This document shows, piece after piece, positions 10,720-21,060 of a stretch of 64,000 nt of DNA (position 1 is the first letter of the stretch; each line of letters starts with the position of its first letter). The notes below the pieces were generated by a model. That model made no database searches. It saw nothing but the letters and a program-made list of their open reading frames with translations, and was not told where the DNA came from. The stretch is taken from positions 1 through 64,000 of the forward strand of contig JARKIF010000130.1 in assembly GCA_029378245.1 (NCBI GenBank), written 5' to 3'. The stretch is from Roridomyces roridus (lineage: Eukaryota; Basidiomycota; Agaricomycetes; Agaricales; Mycenaceae). The position numbers and the translations under genes are program-made.

Positions 10720-12989
10720 ATGGCCAAAAAGAACAAAAGTCGCACCAGCAGCGCGCTTCCCACCTTCGCCCAACTCCTCTCAACTGCCCGCTCAGAGGAT
10801 GACCCAGACAAGCTGGTCCGCGACATCTCCCGTCTGCTTGGTGTTCCCGGTGCGCTATCGTCCTAATGCCCCCAAGATTTGCCAAGACGATTCTCAGATG
10901 TACGCACTGGGCGAGGCCTCAAGGAATGCCACCACGGCTTCGCTATCGTCTCGTCCAAACTCGATGAGCTCTATCTGCAAACTCGAGAAGATCAGTGTGA
11001 TCGCGCGTCCGCAGACCGTCTTGCCGCTTTCCTTATATTCACTTATGGCCGCATCGCCGAAGACCTAGTCTTGCGGACGCGTATCTTCAATGAAACCCGT
11101 GCGTGGCTCATCCGAGTCTGTGGAACATGCGAATTGACGGCTTTCAGAGTTTCTTGAAAGGGCTGTCGCTCTTTTGTCTTCTCCGGACGTTTTTGTCGGA
11201 GAAGTCGTCCTGAAAACGCTCAGCGACCTCGCCTTCCATGACAACACACCAATACTTGGCAGGATTATTCGCTTCCAACCAGCGATACTCGATTACGCTG
11301 AAATTAATCTAACGAAAGTCCGAGTCCAATGCATGGAGGCGGTTGTCTGTCTCCTGGTCGCCTTGGTTCTCCGCATCTACACCGACCCCAACCCAAATCC
11401 CGAACTAGTCGCACTGGCCTCCATACCGCGCGTTCTTCGTTTATCCCTCAATGTAGCTCAGCTAGCACATTCGACCTCCGGACTTCGCAGAATCTTCGGG
11501 TTCTTTTGCTTCATGACAGCCAGACGTCTTGCCACCATTTTCCTTTCCACACCCAAATTGATCGAATTCCTCGTTGCTGCCACTCGGGCCAACGATTTCC
11601 ACACCCGATGTTTCGCCCAGTCTTCCCTCGTCAGGATCTATTCGGACACTGATTGGAGGCGATGGAAAAAAGGTCAGTGTCGGCCTGAGCAGTCCCTACT
11701 TGTCCAGGCTCGCGAGACAGTTGGGCAATTTTTCACCCTGGTCGGAAGCTTTAATAAGAGCTCTGGAGAGTCCCGTTCTCAGCTCGGGCTTGTCTTGAGC
11801 AACTTCATACAGGATAAACCAGCTGTTGTGCGGGATGCCATTTTCAAAACAGAACTAAGCACCATGACCAGTCTGCCGACAGTGCTCGAATCCTGCGAAC
11901 GGGCCCTCCGACGGGATGGAGCTAGTGCTCGGTCCACCGTCGCAGCAGATATCCTCCACCTCGAACTGCTACTGTCGCGCGCCGATGCCGAGGCCGAGGC
12001 ATGCGCATTTGCACGTTCCTGCATGGAACGACATCCATCAGTGGCACATTTTTGCCATGCGATGACCGCTTTCCCAGATACCCTCGTTACGCCTTTGTCG
12101 TCTGCCTTTTATGCGGAGAAGGGACTTCAATGTCGTCCGATCTCGGACTTTGTACGACGAGACCTTCTTGCCTGGGTGGCCATCTTCGCGCATGATCTCG
12201 CGACGGCGATGTTGGATACCAATGGAACCCCAAGCGTCGAGCACCTGCGCAAGGTAATGCTCCTGATACAGAAGGGTTTATCGCATGCAAGAGTGTTTCT
12301 GGATATGACCCCAGTTGAGCATCCCCGGGTGGCTGAGATGAGAGCGATTTCTGCGCTATGCAACTTCATGGCGAGGGGAGATACTCTTACTTTCACAGAA
12401 TTTGAGGTGAGTAATCTGGTGATTCTGGTCGGAAGGCTGACGACGTTTCTGGCAGACCATTCGAATCGAATTTTCAAAGGCGTGCGAGATTGCTCGCAAC
12501 AATATCTTGTTTCGACTGCCGAAGGAGTGTAGCGCACTCGAGCTGATATTTGCGCGTATGCCCACCGCATGGGGACACTGGGGACCAATCCTGTCTCGCG
12601 CCGACCCAATCGAACCTCCCTGGCAGCTCGGGCAAAATAAATACGGCTTTCAAGTCTCGGTGGCGGAATTGAACACAGCAGAAGCAATGGACGGGGATGA
12701 ATTCCTCTCCTGGTTGGAAAAAATAAGCACGGCGACGCCTGACGTGCGAGAGTACGAGATTTTGGGGAATTATGATACGGGTCGATGTGGAGAAGCGGGA
12801 TTACATACCTGCTCGGCGTGTTTTTCTCCCAGTGCAGCGCTGAAACAATGTTCCAGATGTCAACGTGCGAGGTGCGGTGGAGTCTTTCAATTTTGACGAG
12901 TGCTAATATGTCTATTTCGCAGGTACTGTAACGATACTTGCCAGAGGAACCATTGGAAAGATCATCGAGTTGTTTGTAAAATCAAGTAG
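10720..12989 (+). CDS. MYND-type zinc finger protein (intact)
   Basis: Five exons, 10720-10849, 10898-11098, 11148-12406, 12456-12871 and 12923-12989, sum to exactly 691 codons (690 aa). The start MAKKNKSRTSSALPTFAQLL matches the family's basic N-terminus. Exon 2 holds the family signature RGLKECHHGF...IFTYGRIAEDLVLRTRIF. The large third exon is helical and Leu-rich, with no named domain. The C-terminus is a MYND finger, CSACFSPSAALKQCSRCQRA, continuing RYCNDTCQRNHWKDHRVVC across an intron, with all Cys/His ligands present. MYND fingers bind two zinc ions and usually mediate protein-protein contacts. No SET domain is present, so a histone methyltransferase role is not supported. The family is locally amplified. 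Biological role unknown. Confidence 0.85.
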
Positions 12990-13426
12990 GAGTGGGCGTG
13001 GAGTCGGAGCAAAGTCGGACAGTTGACGATTAGCAGAGCGATATTTCTTGGGAGCAGCCGAGGAGCAGCAAGTGATTCTACATTGTAACCGTCTCTTGAA
13101 AGAAACTGTGGCCCTTTGTTCGGTTGAAACATGTACCCATCTGTGGGACCGTGCCCTCTTTTTTCAAGGTCCACTGATTTCATACTGCACTGGTTGAGTT
13201 TGGGTCGATGGGAGGCGACACTGTCGTACCAGTTAAACTCCGAACATTGTCATCAGGAGGTGCATCGAGATCATGATCGGACATTTGTTCCGTCAAGACC
13301 CTTTTGGTCTTCCTCTCTCATCACCATTTTGCAGGTCGGTTGAGAATTCCAGCTGTAATCCTCGTTTCTGACCTCATTCAACAAGGTGGAAAAAGCCACC
13401 AAACAATATGTTCATGGCCTGAGTTG
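12990..13426. other. Intergenic
   Basis: No open frame of note. This is the 3' flank of the MYND gene and the 5' flank of the hAT MITE. Confidence 0.5.
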
Positions 13427-13434
13427 ACGGGAGT

Positions 13435-13951
13435 TAGTGTTGCCGTGGCTCGGCCCCGGCTGGCTCGGCTCGGTAAGCCGTGTCAAGCCGTAAGCTGTGG
13501 CTCGGCTTGCGGCTCAGCCACGGCTCCGGCTCAAAAGCACATATCTTCCGGTTTAGAGACAATGAAGCCCAAATGAACACCTGGATATCCACATAGACCC
13601 TCCCCATGCACGAACGACTCGAACTATGGTCGTGGCCGTTGTCAAGGCGTTGCCACCGCTGTCATCAGTGTCAAGCGTGAGTTTTCGGTCACATCCGTCA
13701 CGGTCTCGTTAAAATTGGTATTCCAAACGTCCCAGCACTCAAGACGGAAAGCAATTAGTGTGGCATGTATTTGCCAGAGCTATTGAAGTCATTTTGAGCT
13801 CACTGGGCCGTACCAAAATCCTCCAATCGGGCAATCTCCAAAATCCTGCCAAGCCGCGGCTAAGCGGCTTGCTGACAGCTGGCGATGGCTGGCTTATTTT
13901 TGGCTTGGCTCACACGGCTAGCCGAAGCCGAGCCGAGCCGCGGCAACACTA
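13435..13951. mobile_element. hAT-type MITE, 517 bp, complete
   Basis: Terminal inverted repeats TAGTGTTGCCGTGGCTCGGC at the left and GCCGAGCCGCGGCAACACTA at the right match at 19 of 20 positions. They are flanked by a perfect 8-bp target duplication ACGGGAGT at 13427-13434 and 13952-13959. An 8-bp duplication with a TAGTG terminus is the hAT pattern. The subterminal regions are packed with GGCTCGG/AGCCGAG motifs in both directions, as expected for hAT transposase binding zones. There is no transposase frame, so it is non-autonomous. It sits about 190 bp before the start codon of the reductase gene at 14138, in its probable promoter. Confidence 0.9.
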
Positions 13952-14137
13952 ACGGGAGTAGACGGGCCCATGGCTGGACAGCCGCGTCCGCGTACTGGGT
14001 AATCGGGACACCCTCGTTGCTGACCGATCGATTCAGACTGCTGAATAACGCCCCAAGGTGTGACTCGAGCGATCTTCGCCTCGGGACCGACCGCGTATAA
14101 ATGCTCCAACAATCCTTTCGAAATTCGAATCCCAACT

Positions 14138-15533
14138 ATGTCCCCAATCCAATCTGGCAAAGTCCTAGTCTCGGGTGCCAATGGCTTTATCGCAGTGGTG
14201 CGGCAATATTCCACTGCCTTCATTGCTCTCAACACTCAATCCTTTTCTGCAGTGGGTCGTCCGTAAACTCTTGGAGGCAGGCTTTTCCGTTCGCGGTACT
14301 GTCCGTTCCGCCGATAAAGGCACGCATTTGACGAAGCTCTTCGCGGCGTACGGAAGCAAATTTGAGCTCTCTGTCGTTCCTGATATCACCCAGGTGCGTG
14401 TTCACCGATCCAGGCATTTTTGGATGTTGAACGTTTGCGTAGGAGGGCGCATTCGACGATGCTGTCAAGGGTGTTGATGCTATCGAGCACACCGCCTCCC
14501 CGTTTCACTTGCAGGCTGACGATCCGGCTGGTGCGTGTTACCTGGTTTATTTTGTTTTTCAGCAAGCTGATGAGCGCGTAGAACTTTCTGTCCCTGCCAT
14601 CCAAGGCACCGTCGGGATTCTCGAGAGCGCACGCAAATACGGGTACGTCGGATTTTTTGGCCTTGTTTTCCAACGTTCAACCTTGGGCAGCTCCTCCGTC
14701 AAACGAGTGGTTGTAACATCATCGTGCGCTGCCGTGATGCATCCCTCGACCGAGCAACTCGACGAGTACGACTGGAACGAGGATTCAGTGAAGAATGTCG
14801 AAGCTCTCGGCGCTAAAGCAACTAATCCGGACAAGTATCGCAACTCGAAGACGCTGGCCGAACGAGGTGAGTAATTTGTCGAGGAAATCACATCTAACTG
14901 AGCATTGCGCAGCGGCGTGGCAATTTTTAGACAAGCATGTAAGCGAGGTCGGCTGGGATCTTGCAGTGATGAATCCCCCACTTGTCCTTGGTGTGAGTGA
15001 AACAAATCCACCGCGATTTCTAACCGACTCTTTTCAGCCCTTACTACACGAAGTCTCGTCCCCCTCAGCGCTCAACACCTCCGCCAAGAACATGTACGAC
15101 GTCTTCACCGTCCCTGGCTTCGCCTCGGCCTCTCGGGGTGGAGGCGGTAACTGGGTTGACGTTCGTGACCTCGCGACGGCCCACGTACGTGCGCTTCAAC
15201 GCGACCTGCCTGCGTACACCCCGTTAGCGGAAGTCAACAAGGAGCAAGGACTGAATGTGAATCGGTTCATATTGAATGGGAAGGGTTTCTCATGGCAGCA
15301 GTGGCGTGCGTCTTTTTCTTCTTGGTCTTGAACTTTCTTGTTGATTGGTTCTGAATCTAACAGTCGACACTGTGCCTGGGGATAAATATGAGAAAGGCAC
15401 GCCTGGAAGTGGGACGCCTCCGCGGGATTATATCAACAACAAGGCGATTGAGGTGCTTGGCATGGAGTATCGGAGTATGGAGGAGACGGCGAGGGATGTG
15501 GTTGAAGATTGGGAGGCGAGGGGATGGGCGTGA
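14138..15533 (+). CDS. Extended SDR NAD(P)H-dependent reductase (GRE2/cinnamoyl-CoA reductase-like)
   Basis: The product is an extended short-chain dehydrogenase/reductase, likely reducing an aldehyde or ketone with NAD(P)H in the cytosol. The start MSPIQSGKVLVSGANGFIA carries the GxxGxxA nucleotide-binding loop (GANGFIA). It is spliced at 14198-14252 to WVVRKLLEAGFSVRGTVRSADK. Later segments are DDAVKGVDAIEHTASPFH, SSVKRVVVTSSCAAVMHPS (catalytic Ser strand), and PDKYRNSKTLAER, which supplies the YxxxK catalytic pair. These are followed by WDLAVMNPPLVLG and GNWVDVRDLATAHVRALQRD, which is typical of the GRE2/dihydroflavonol reductase group. At least eight short exons are needed, each with GT-AG introns of 45-60 bp, and the stop is at 15531-15533. 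The chain is of typical length, about 340 aa. The substrate cannot be read from sequence. It interrupts the MYND array. Confidence 0.85.
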
Positions 15534-16279
15534 GGGAGACCGGGGTTGAATGAATCAGACGTTCAAATCAAGTTGTTTACACTTCTTTATAATTTCTTCT
15601 GTTCAAACCACCATATCGCATGGATATCGACCAGGAAGCAACTGACCACTCACTACAAACCACGGCGTTGAATGAGAAGGAATCGCTTCGGAAAACTCCA
15701 AATTCGGGAAAGCAACTGGTAAGCCGGACTCAACTGAACTCGGCCGTCTCGACGAGTTACAACTTTCTCAATTCCTTCGCTCGCAAAACCTGTCGCTTGA
15801 CTTGCCCAACAGACGCAGAGCGCCTGCTACATTTGGTTCGGGCACACCGCAACACATGTGAAACGGCCCACATGCCTCGAATTCCTCCGCGAGGGTGTTG
15901 AATCGACAAAACGCGAATTGGCCATTCAGATCAGGATATCGGGTTGGTTCGGGTGGAAATCAGGGTGTGCGATTTGGGGCCTGGGATAACGACTGGAGGG
16001 TTGTAAGTATTTGAACATCATGATTGATGCCATCAACTCTCTTCTCTCTCAACCTTCATCTTGAATTTATGAGTTTCAATATTGCCGCCTGGGATACACC
16101 TGTGAAACCAGAAATGGAGTACTAATAGCCAGAAATCTTAATTGACCATGTTCTAGAAATCGAGGTTGTCTCGAGGATTCCATGCGCGTGGGGTTTGAAT
16201 GACCCATCATTGCCTCTTGAACAGCAACCACCACGACCCTCATTCGAGTCTTGCACTACGCTCATGTTGAATCTTGATC
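15534..16279. other. Intergenic with one small unassigned frame
   Basis: A 93-codon frame at 15620-15901 (plus, MDIDQEATDHSLQTTALNEK...) contains a possible donor at 15718. Its downstream coding is not evident. The remainder shows no gene. It could be the first exon of a small gene, but I cannot support that further. Confidence 0.3.
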
Positions 16280-17832
16280 ATGCCCGCAAACCAGCCGAAG
16301 AAAACCAAGAAAACTGGGGCAGCCGAGACTGGCGGCGCGCTTCCCAGCGTCTCCCAGCTCCTCGCTGCCGCCGCCTTATCGACCAGCCCAGAAGCGCTGG
16401 TCATGCAGGTCTCTCGTATGCTTGGAATCCCAGGCGCCTTTCTAGTTCGATTTCTTGCCGGTAGAGTACTTACAATGGCTCAGATGTTCGGAATGCTAGA
16501 GGCCTGAAGCAATGCCACCAAAACTTTGGTGCCATCTCCTCGACGCTAGACAAGATGTTCAGTCAAATCCGGGCACATCCGGGGGGTAATGCTGTGCTGG
16601 CTGACAGCCTTGCCACTGCGACAATCGTGATCTATGGGCGCATTGGAGAGGATATCTCCCTCAGGACGCGCATTTTCAATGACACCCGTGCGTAAATGCC
16701 TCATGTATCGCTACTCCAAGTTGACTGACTGCGTCGATTTCCAGACTTTCTTGAGAATGCGATGGCGCTGTTATCCTTTTCGAGCTCAACTTCGGGGGCA
16801 ACCGTCATCGAGATACTCAGCAATATTACTCGCTTCCAGGGGACACCGATCCTGGCCAAGGTTGCGCGCTGCACGCCCCTCATCCTCGACTACGCACAAG
16901 CACAGGAAGCCGGTATTAAAAATGCCGTCATGGGCATCGTAACACGCTGCACTGCGGCTGCGTTGGTGGATGATGCCAACCCACATACCCAGGCCGCCGC
17001 GCTAATGTTCTTGCCCCGGGTCATCCGATTTTCGCTGGACGTTGTCCTCCCTCCTTCCGGCTTCCATCTTGCTCACCTTGCGAAACATGGGATTCTTTTG
17101 CTTCATGATGTCCATACGCCTGTCTACCGTTTTCTTATCGTCTCCGGACGTGATGGACTTTCTTGCTGCGAGCACTCGGGCCAAAGATAGCTGTACCCGC
17201 TGCCTCGCCCAGTCCGCTCTCCTCGAGATGTATTTGGGGTCCACGACGGACACGCTGCCAAATGACCGCAGCGAACTTCAGCCGATAATTTCTGGGTTCA
17301 AGTCTTCCGTCGTAGAGGCTGCTGAGCAACAGGAAACCTTGACGGCCCTCGTTCGTTCCTTTACCAGTGGGGATTCTGGACGTTCCCACTCCGAGTTTGG
17401 GCACGCATTCAGCGAGCTCATTCAACGCAAGGAGCCTCTCGTACGGAAGGTTTCACAAAGGGAAATGAATATACCCAACATACTTCGGACGTGCGAAGCC
17501 GCTGTCCGACGGGATGGCTCCGGCGATATAACGGCAGATATCCTCCGTTCGACCGGTTCAGTCCAGTTGCCAAGAGAATGCCTTGCTCTCGGAGACATTT
17601 TGGCGCGCATGTCTTCTGCGATAAATGCTCGGCCTGTGACGAACCGAGCGCGGCGCTCAAACGATGTGGAGGCTGTCAGAAGGCGAGGTATGAAGCGTAT
17701 TTACCTCAACTCTTTGAAACACTGACGCGTTGCACGAGCAGGTATTGCAATGATGTATGTCAGAGAGCGCATTGGAAGGTTCATCGAAAGGCGTGCAAAG
17801 CTAGCAAGTCGTTGGAGGGTCTCCAGATTTGA
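16280..17832 (+). pseudogene. MYND-family gene with two internal deletions and a frameshift
   Basis: The copy starts normally at ATG 16280 (MPANQPKKTKKTGAAETGGA...) and keeps the exon 2 signature (RGLKQCHQNFGAISSTLDKM...IVIYGRIGEDISLRTRIF). A one-base frameshift near 17042 moves the exon 3 frame from VIRFSLDVVL to ASILLTLRNMGFFCFM. Compared with the copy at 18583-20859, about 530 bp are missing at 17552 (ADILRS joined to SVQLPREC) and about 195 bp at 17614 (MSSA joined to CDKCSACDEPSAALKRCGGC). The terminal YCNDVCQRAHWKVHRKACKA exon is intact, with stop at 17830-17832. The exon 1 donor appears to be GCGCCT rather than GT. The zinc finger ligands survive but the protein body does not, so it is probably non-functional or a short derivative. 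Confidence 0.8.
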
Positions 17833-18109
17833 CGAGTACGGTGTGATTAAGTTGTTGGAAACCTGTCTGGGAGACCGTATCAGACCGTGAATCCACCAGG
17901 TAATCTCGGAAGACCGACGGACTGTTATGGGCCAATAAAATAGAGTTTGTTGAGTGTTTGAATGGTCGTTGGCGCGCCCCATTGGAATTACGAATCCTCG
18001 AGAAACTCAGAAAACAGGTAACATGTTTTTTCGAGAATTTCGGAATTGGAATGTCCCTTGAATGGCCCATTTATCATCTAAAATGCGGGGAACCTTGCCA
18101 AGCTGTGCG

Positions 18110-18335
18110 AGTGTGCATGAGCTCTGAGGCGCGTCGCGACGCGTTTGATCCGGTCATCATTCCGGTTCTTGTCTCCACTTCCATCTGCTCGTTGCAAATT
18201 GCCGGGCTACCTTCGGCGCTGCGGCGCGCCGCTTCCCAACACCCGGACAGCAACCTCCGCCACGAATCTTCCCTGACATGCCTACGCAAATTCTCAGCAA
18301 AATTCAGGCCGTTGAGACTGGTGGCGCGCTCCCTC
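18110..18335 (+). pseudogene. Orphan MYND promoter and exon-1 fragment
   Basis: The sequence is colinear with the inverted upstream region and first exon of the gene at 48604-50903. It shares the GACGCGTTTGATC-type block, the CGGTTCTTGTCTCCACTTCC block, CATCTGCTCGTTG, and then ATGCCTACG at 18278. It encodes MPTQILSKIQAVETGGALP, against MPTKNLKKNHWAVAETVSALP in that gene. Homology stops after about 20 codons. It is a truncated extra copy left between two MYND genes, and shows that the array was once larger. Confidence 0.65.
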
Positions 18336-18582
18336 GCGGCTCAGATGCACCTCAGCTTGCACCCTTAAACCCTTTATCTCCACGGAAGGCTGGGTTGGGT
18401 TAGGCTTGTTAGGTTAGCGGACCTCCACCGTTGTGGGCGGGGAGAGTGGCGTACACGAGGTGCGTTTGAACTTTAATGCGTACATGACTCCGTGTCCGTC
18501 GCTGTCTTCCAGAATCCACTTCCGTCTACTCTTATTATCGAGAACAACCACCGCGTCTCCTGGCGCAACCCTCTTTTTGATC

Positions 18583-20859
18583 ATGCTCGTTAGCCAGACG
18601 AAAAACTCAAGGAAAATTCATGCCGCCGAGGCTATGGGTGGCACGTTGGTCACTACCGTCTCACAGCTCCTCAACGCGGCCGCCCTATCGACCGGCGTCG
18701 ACCCAAAGGCACTGATGGCACAGTTCACTCGTATCCTTGGTATCCCAGGTTCGTCACGTCCATCTTGCACCGCGCACAGTTCTTATTTCGGCCTCAGACG
18801 TTCATACTGCCCGAGGCCTGAAGGAATGCTACCAGAAGTTTGGTGCCATCTCTTCCACCCTGGACGAGTTGTTCACTCAAATGCGATCAAATCCGGGGCT
18901 GTAGTGACCTCGCCATTCAAGTCATAATTTACATCTATGGGCGCATGGCGGAGGATATCTCCCTCAGGACGCGCATCTTCAACGAAACCAGTGCGTCATG
19001 GCCACCGGCTTAGGGTACATACTTGACTCACTGCGTTGAATTACAGACTTCCTTGAAAATGCGACCGCCCTGTTGTTCTCCTCCAACGTGAGAGCGGGCC
19101 AAGCAGTGATAGGAGCGCTCGACCTTATTACTCGCGTTTCCCTCACGGAAACGGCGGTGAGGCTCGACAAGCTTACGTCTTTTACGGCGAATGTCCTCCG
19201 CTACGCTGAAACGCACTGTCCGGATGGCGAGTGTATGCAGGACGCTATGGGTGTGGTCACTCGCTGCACAGCGGCTCTTCTAGCCGGCCCAGATCCAGAC
19301 GCAGCCATACTAGCCCTTCTGCCACGTGTTATCCGACTTTCATTGGACGTAATCCTCCTTCCGACGTCCACGTTACTCGCGTTGAGAAACATGGTCATCT
19401 CCTACTCCTGGATGTCTGGTCCCCTCGCCACCCATTCCTTGTCATCTCCAGACGTGACGGAATTCCTCGTTGCCGGCACCCGGGCTCGCGACATCCGCAC
19501 TCGATGCCTTGCCCAATCCACTCTCTTGGACATGTACCGGGGCAAGACGCGCACGCTTGAAAAGGCCCCGAGCGAGCTTCAGCGGAATCTACATCCTGGG
19601 TCCAAGTCCTTCGTTGTGGAGGCTGCCTCACACCGGGAAGTCTTGACATATCTCGCTCGTGCATATGCCAGCGGGGATTTCAGCCGTTCACAGTCGGGGC
19701 TCGCGTATGCTTTCAGCGCACTCATCCAGGAAAACGAGCCTGCCGTACGGGAGACTATGCAACGAAACCCCGCCATCTCCAACATATTCCAGATTTGCGA
19801 AGCTGCCGTTCGCCTCGATGATTCCAGCCCCGAGGCTAATATCGCAGCAGATATCCTCCGTCTCGAATTGCTCCTCTCGCAGAACTCAGAGAAGGAGAAA
19901 GTGGCTCTATTTGCTGCTTCATGCATGGCGAAGCATCCATCGGTCGCCTATTTCTACTACGTCATGACAATCGGGATAGGCCAAACAGCCGTGTCTTTCC
20001 CATTCGCAGAGCAAGGGCTCCAATGTTGCATCACCACGGAATTCATACGACAAGAACTCCTTCGCCTCACCAGCAGCGTCTTGTTCTACGCCGGCAGGCA
20101 TATGCTTCATGGCAAGGGATATGAACCTCGATTACAGACAATCAGCGTCTTGATGAACAAGGCCAAAGCCCGTACGAGCGCCTTCCTCCAGATCGCTCCA
20201 ATGGACCATCCCGCGACTTTGGAAATGATCGCAATCGGTACACTTCTTGACCTTTTGATAAAAGGGCATAATGTGACCGACGATGAGCTTCAGGTGAGCG
20301 GCCAGTCGAGGCGAAATTTCCGTACATGAACGATGATTTCTAGATTGCTGCGTCAAAATCATCTTCGGCGTACGATATAGCTCGCTCGACAGATGATTCA
20401 GTTGAGCTGCCAAGTGAGTATCTTGCTCTCACAGATATCTTGGTCCACATGTCTTCTGCGTGGCGACGTTGGGCACCTACCATGTCTCGCCTTGCCGGAG
20501 ATTCCACTCTACCACCACTCGATGCCGACTTTGATGACCACTATGATGCTTGGTTGGAAACCCTCAACGCGATGACGCCGCACGAGCGACTTGAAGAAAT
20601 CATGGATACAGCGGATTTCAGCACGATTGGAAAATATGGGCCGTCCCAGTTGCATCGCTGCTCGGCCTGCAGCACTCCCGGCGCGGCGCTCAGACGATGT
20701 GCGGGCTGTCGAAAGGCGAGGTGTGCAGATTCTCTATGGCGATTTTTTTAAAGCACTGACGGGTGCACGAACAGGTACTGCAATGTTAAGTGTCAGAAAG
20801 AGCATTGGGAGCTTCATCGTAGTGCCTGCAAAGCTAGCAAGTCGTCGGATAGTTCATAG
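18583..20859 (+). pseudogene. MYND-family gene (D type), single +1 frameshift
   Basis: The five-exon structure is conserved: 18583-18748, 18798-18990, 19047-20293, 20344-20720 and 20775-20859. Summed length is 2068, one base more than a multiple of three. The extra G is in exon 2 near 18895: GGGG where the copy at 45738-48359 has GGG. It turns ...RSNPG(G)CSDLAIQVIIYIYGRMAED into an early stop. Everything downstream is open, including the long helical exon 3 and the finger CSACSTPGAALRRCAGCRKA plus YCNVKCQKEHWELHRSAC. Because the rest is clean, the damage is recent, or it is an assembly error. N-terminus MLVSQTKNSRKIH is basic. Confidence 0.7.
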
Positions 20860-20948
20860 ATACTTGACGGATCCGATTTGAAAGCGCTGTGAAATCGTCT
20901 GATAGACCAAATTCCTTGAGTGGATGATCCCGAAAGGCTCCCTTAAAA

Positions 20949-20972
20949 GTTGAACGTTGAATATTGAATGCC
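20949..20972 (+). promoter_or_regulatory. Conserved palindrome-rich promoter block, E-type MYND
   Basis: A 24-bp block, GTTGAACGTTGAATATTGAA plus TGCC, contains the self-complementary cores AACGTT and AATATT. It lies about 90 bp before the ATG at 21061. Nearly the same block precedes both other E-type genes, at 40435-40458 and 45620-45643. Conservation against diverged flanks suggests a binding site, but function is inferred. Confidence 0.4.
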
Positions 20973-21060
20973 CGGTGCCGGTTCGCGGCGGTTCCGCAAT
21001 CACTGATTGATCAACTCTTCCCTTTCCACCACCATCAACTCTTCTTCGTGTTTCGCAAGA

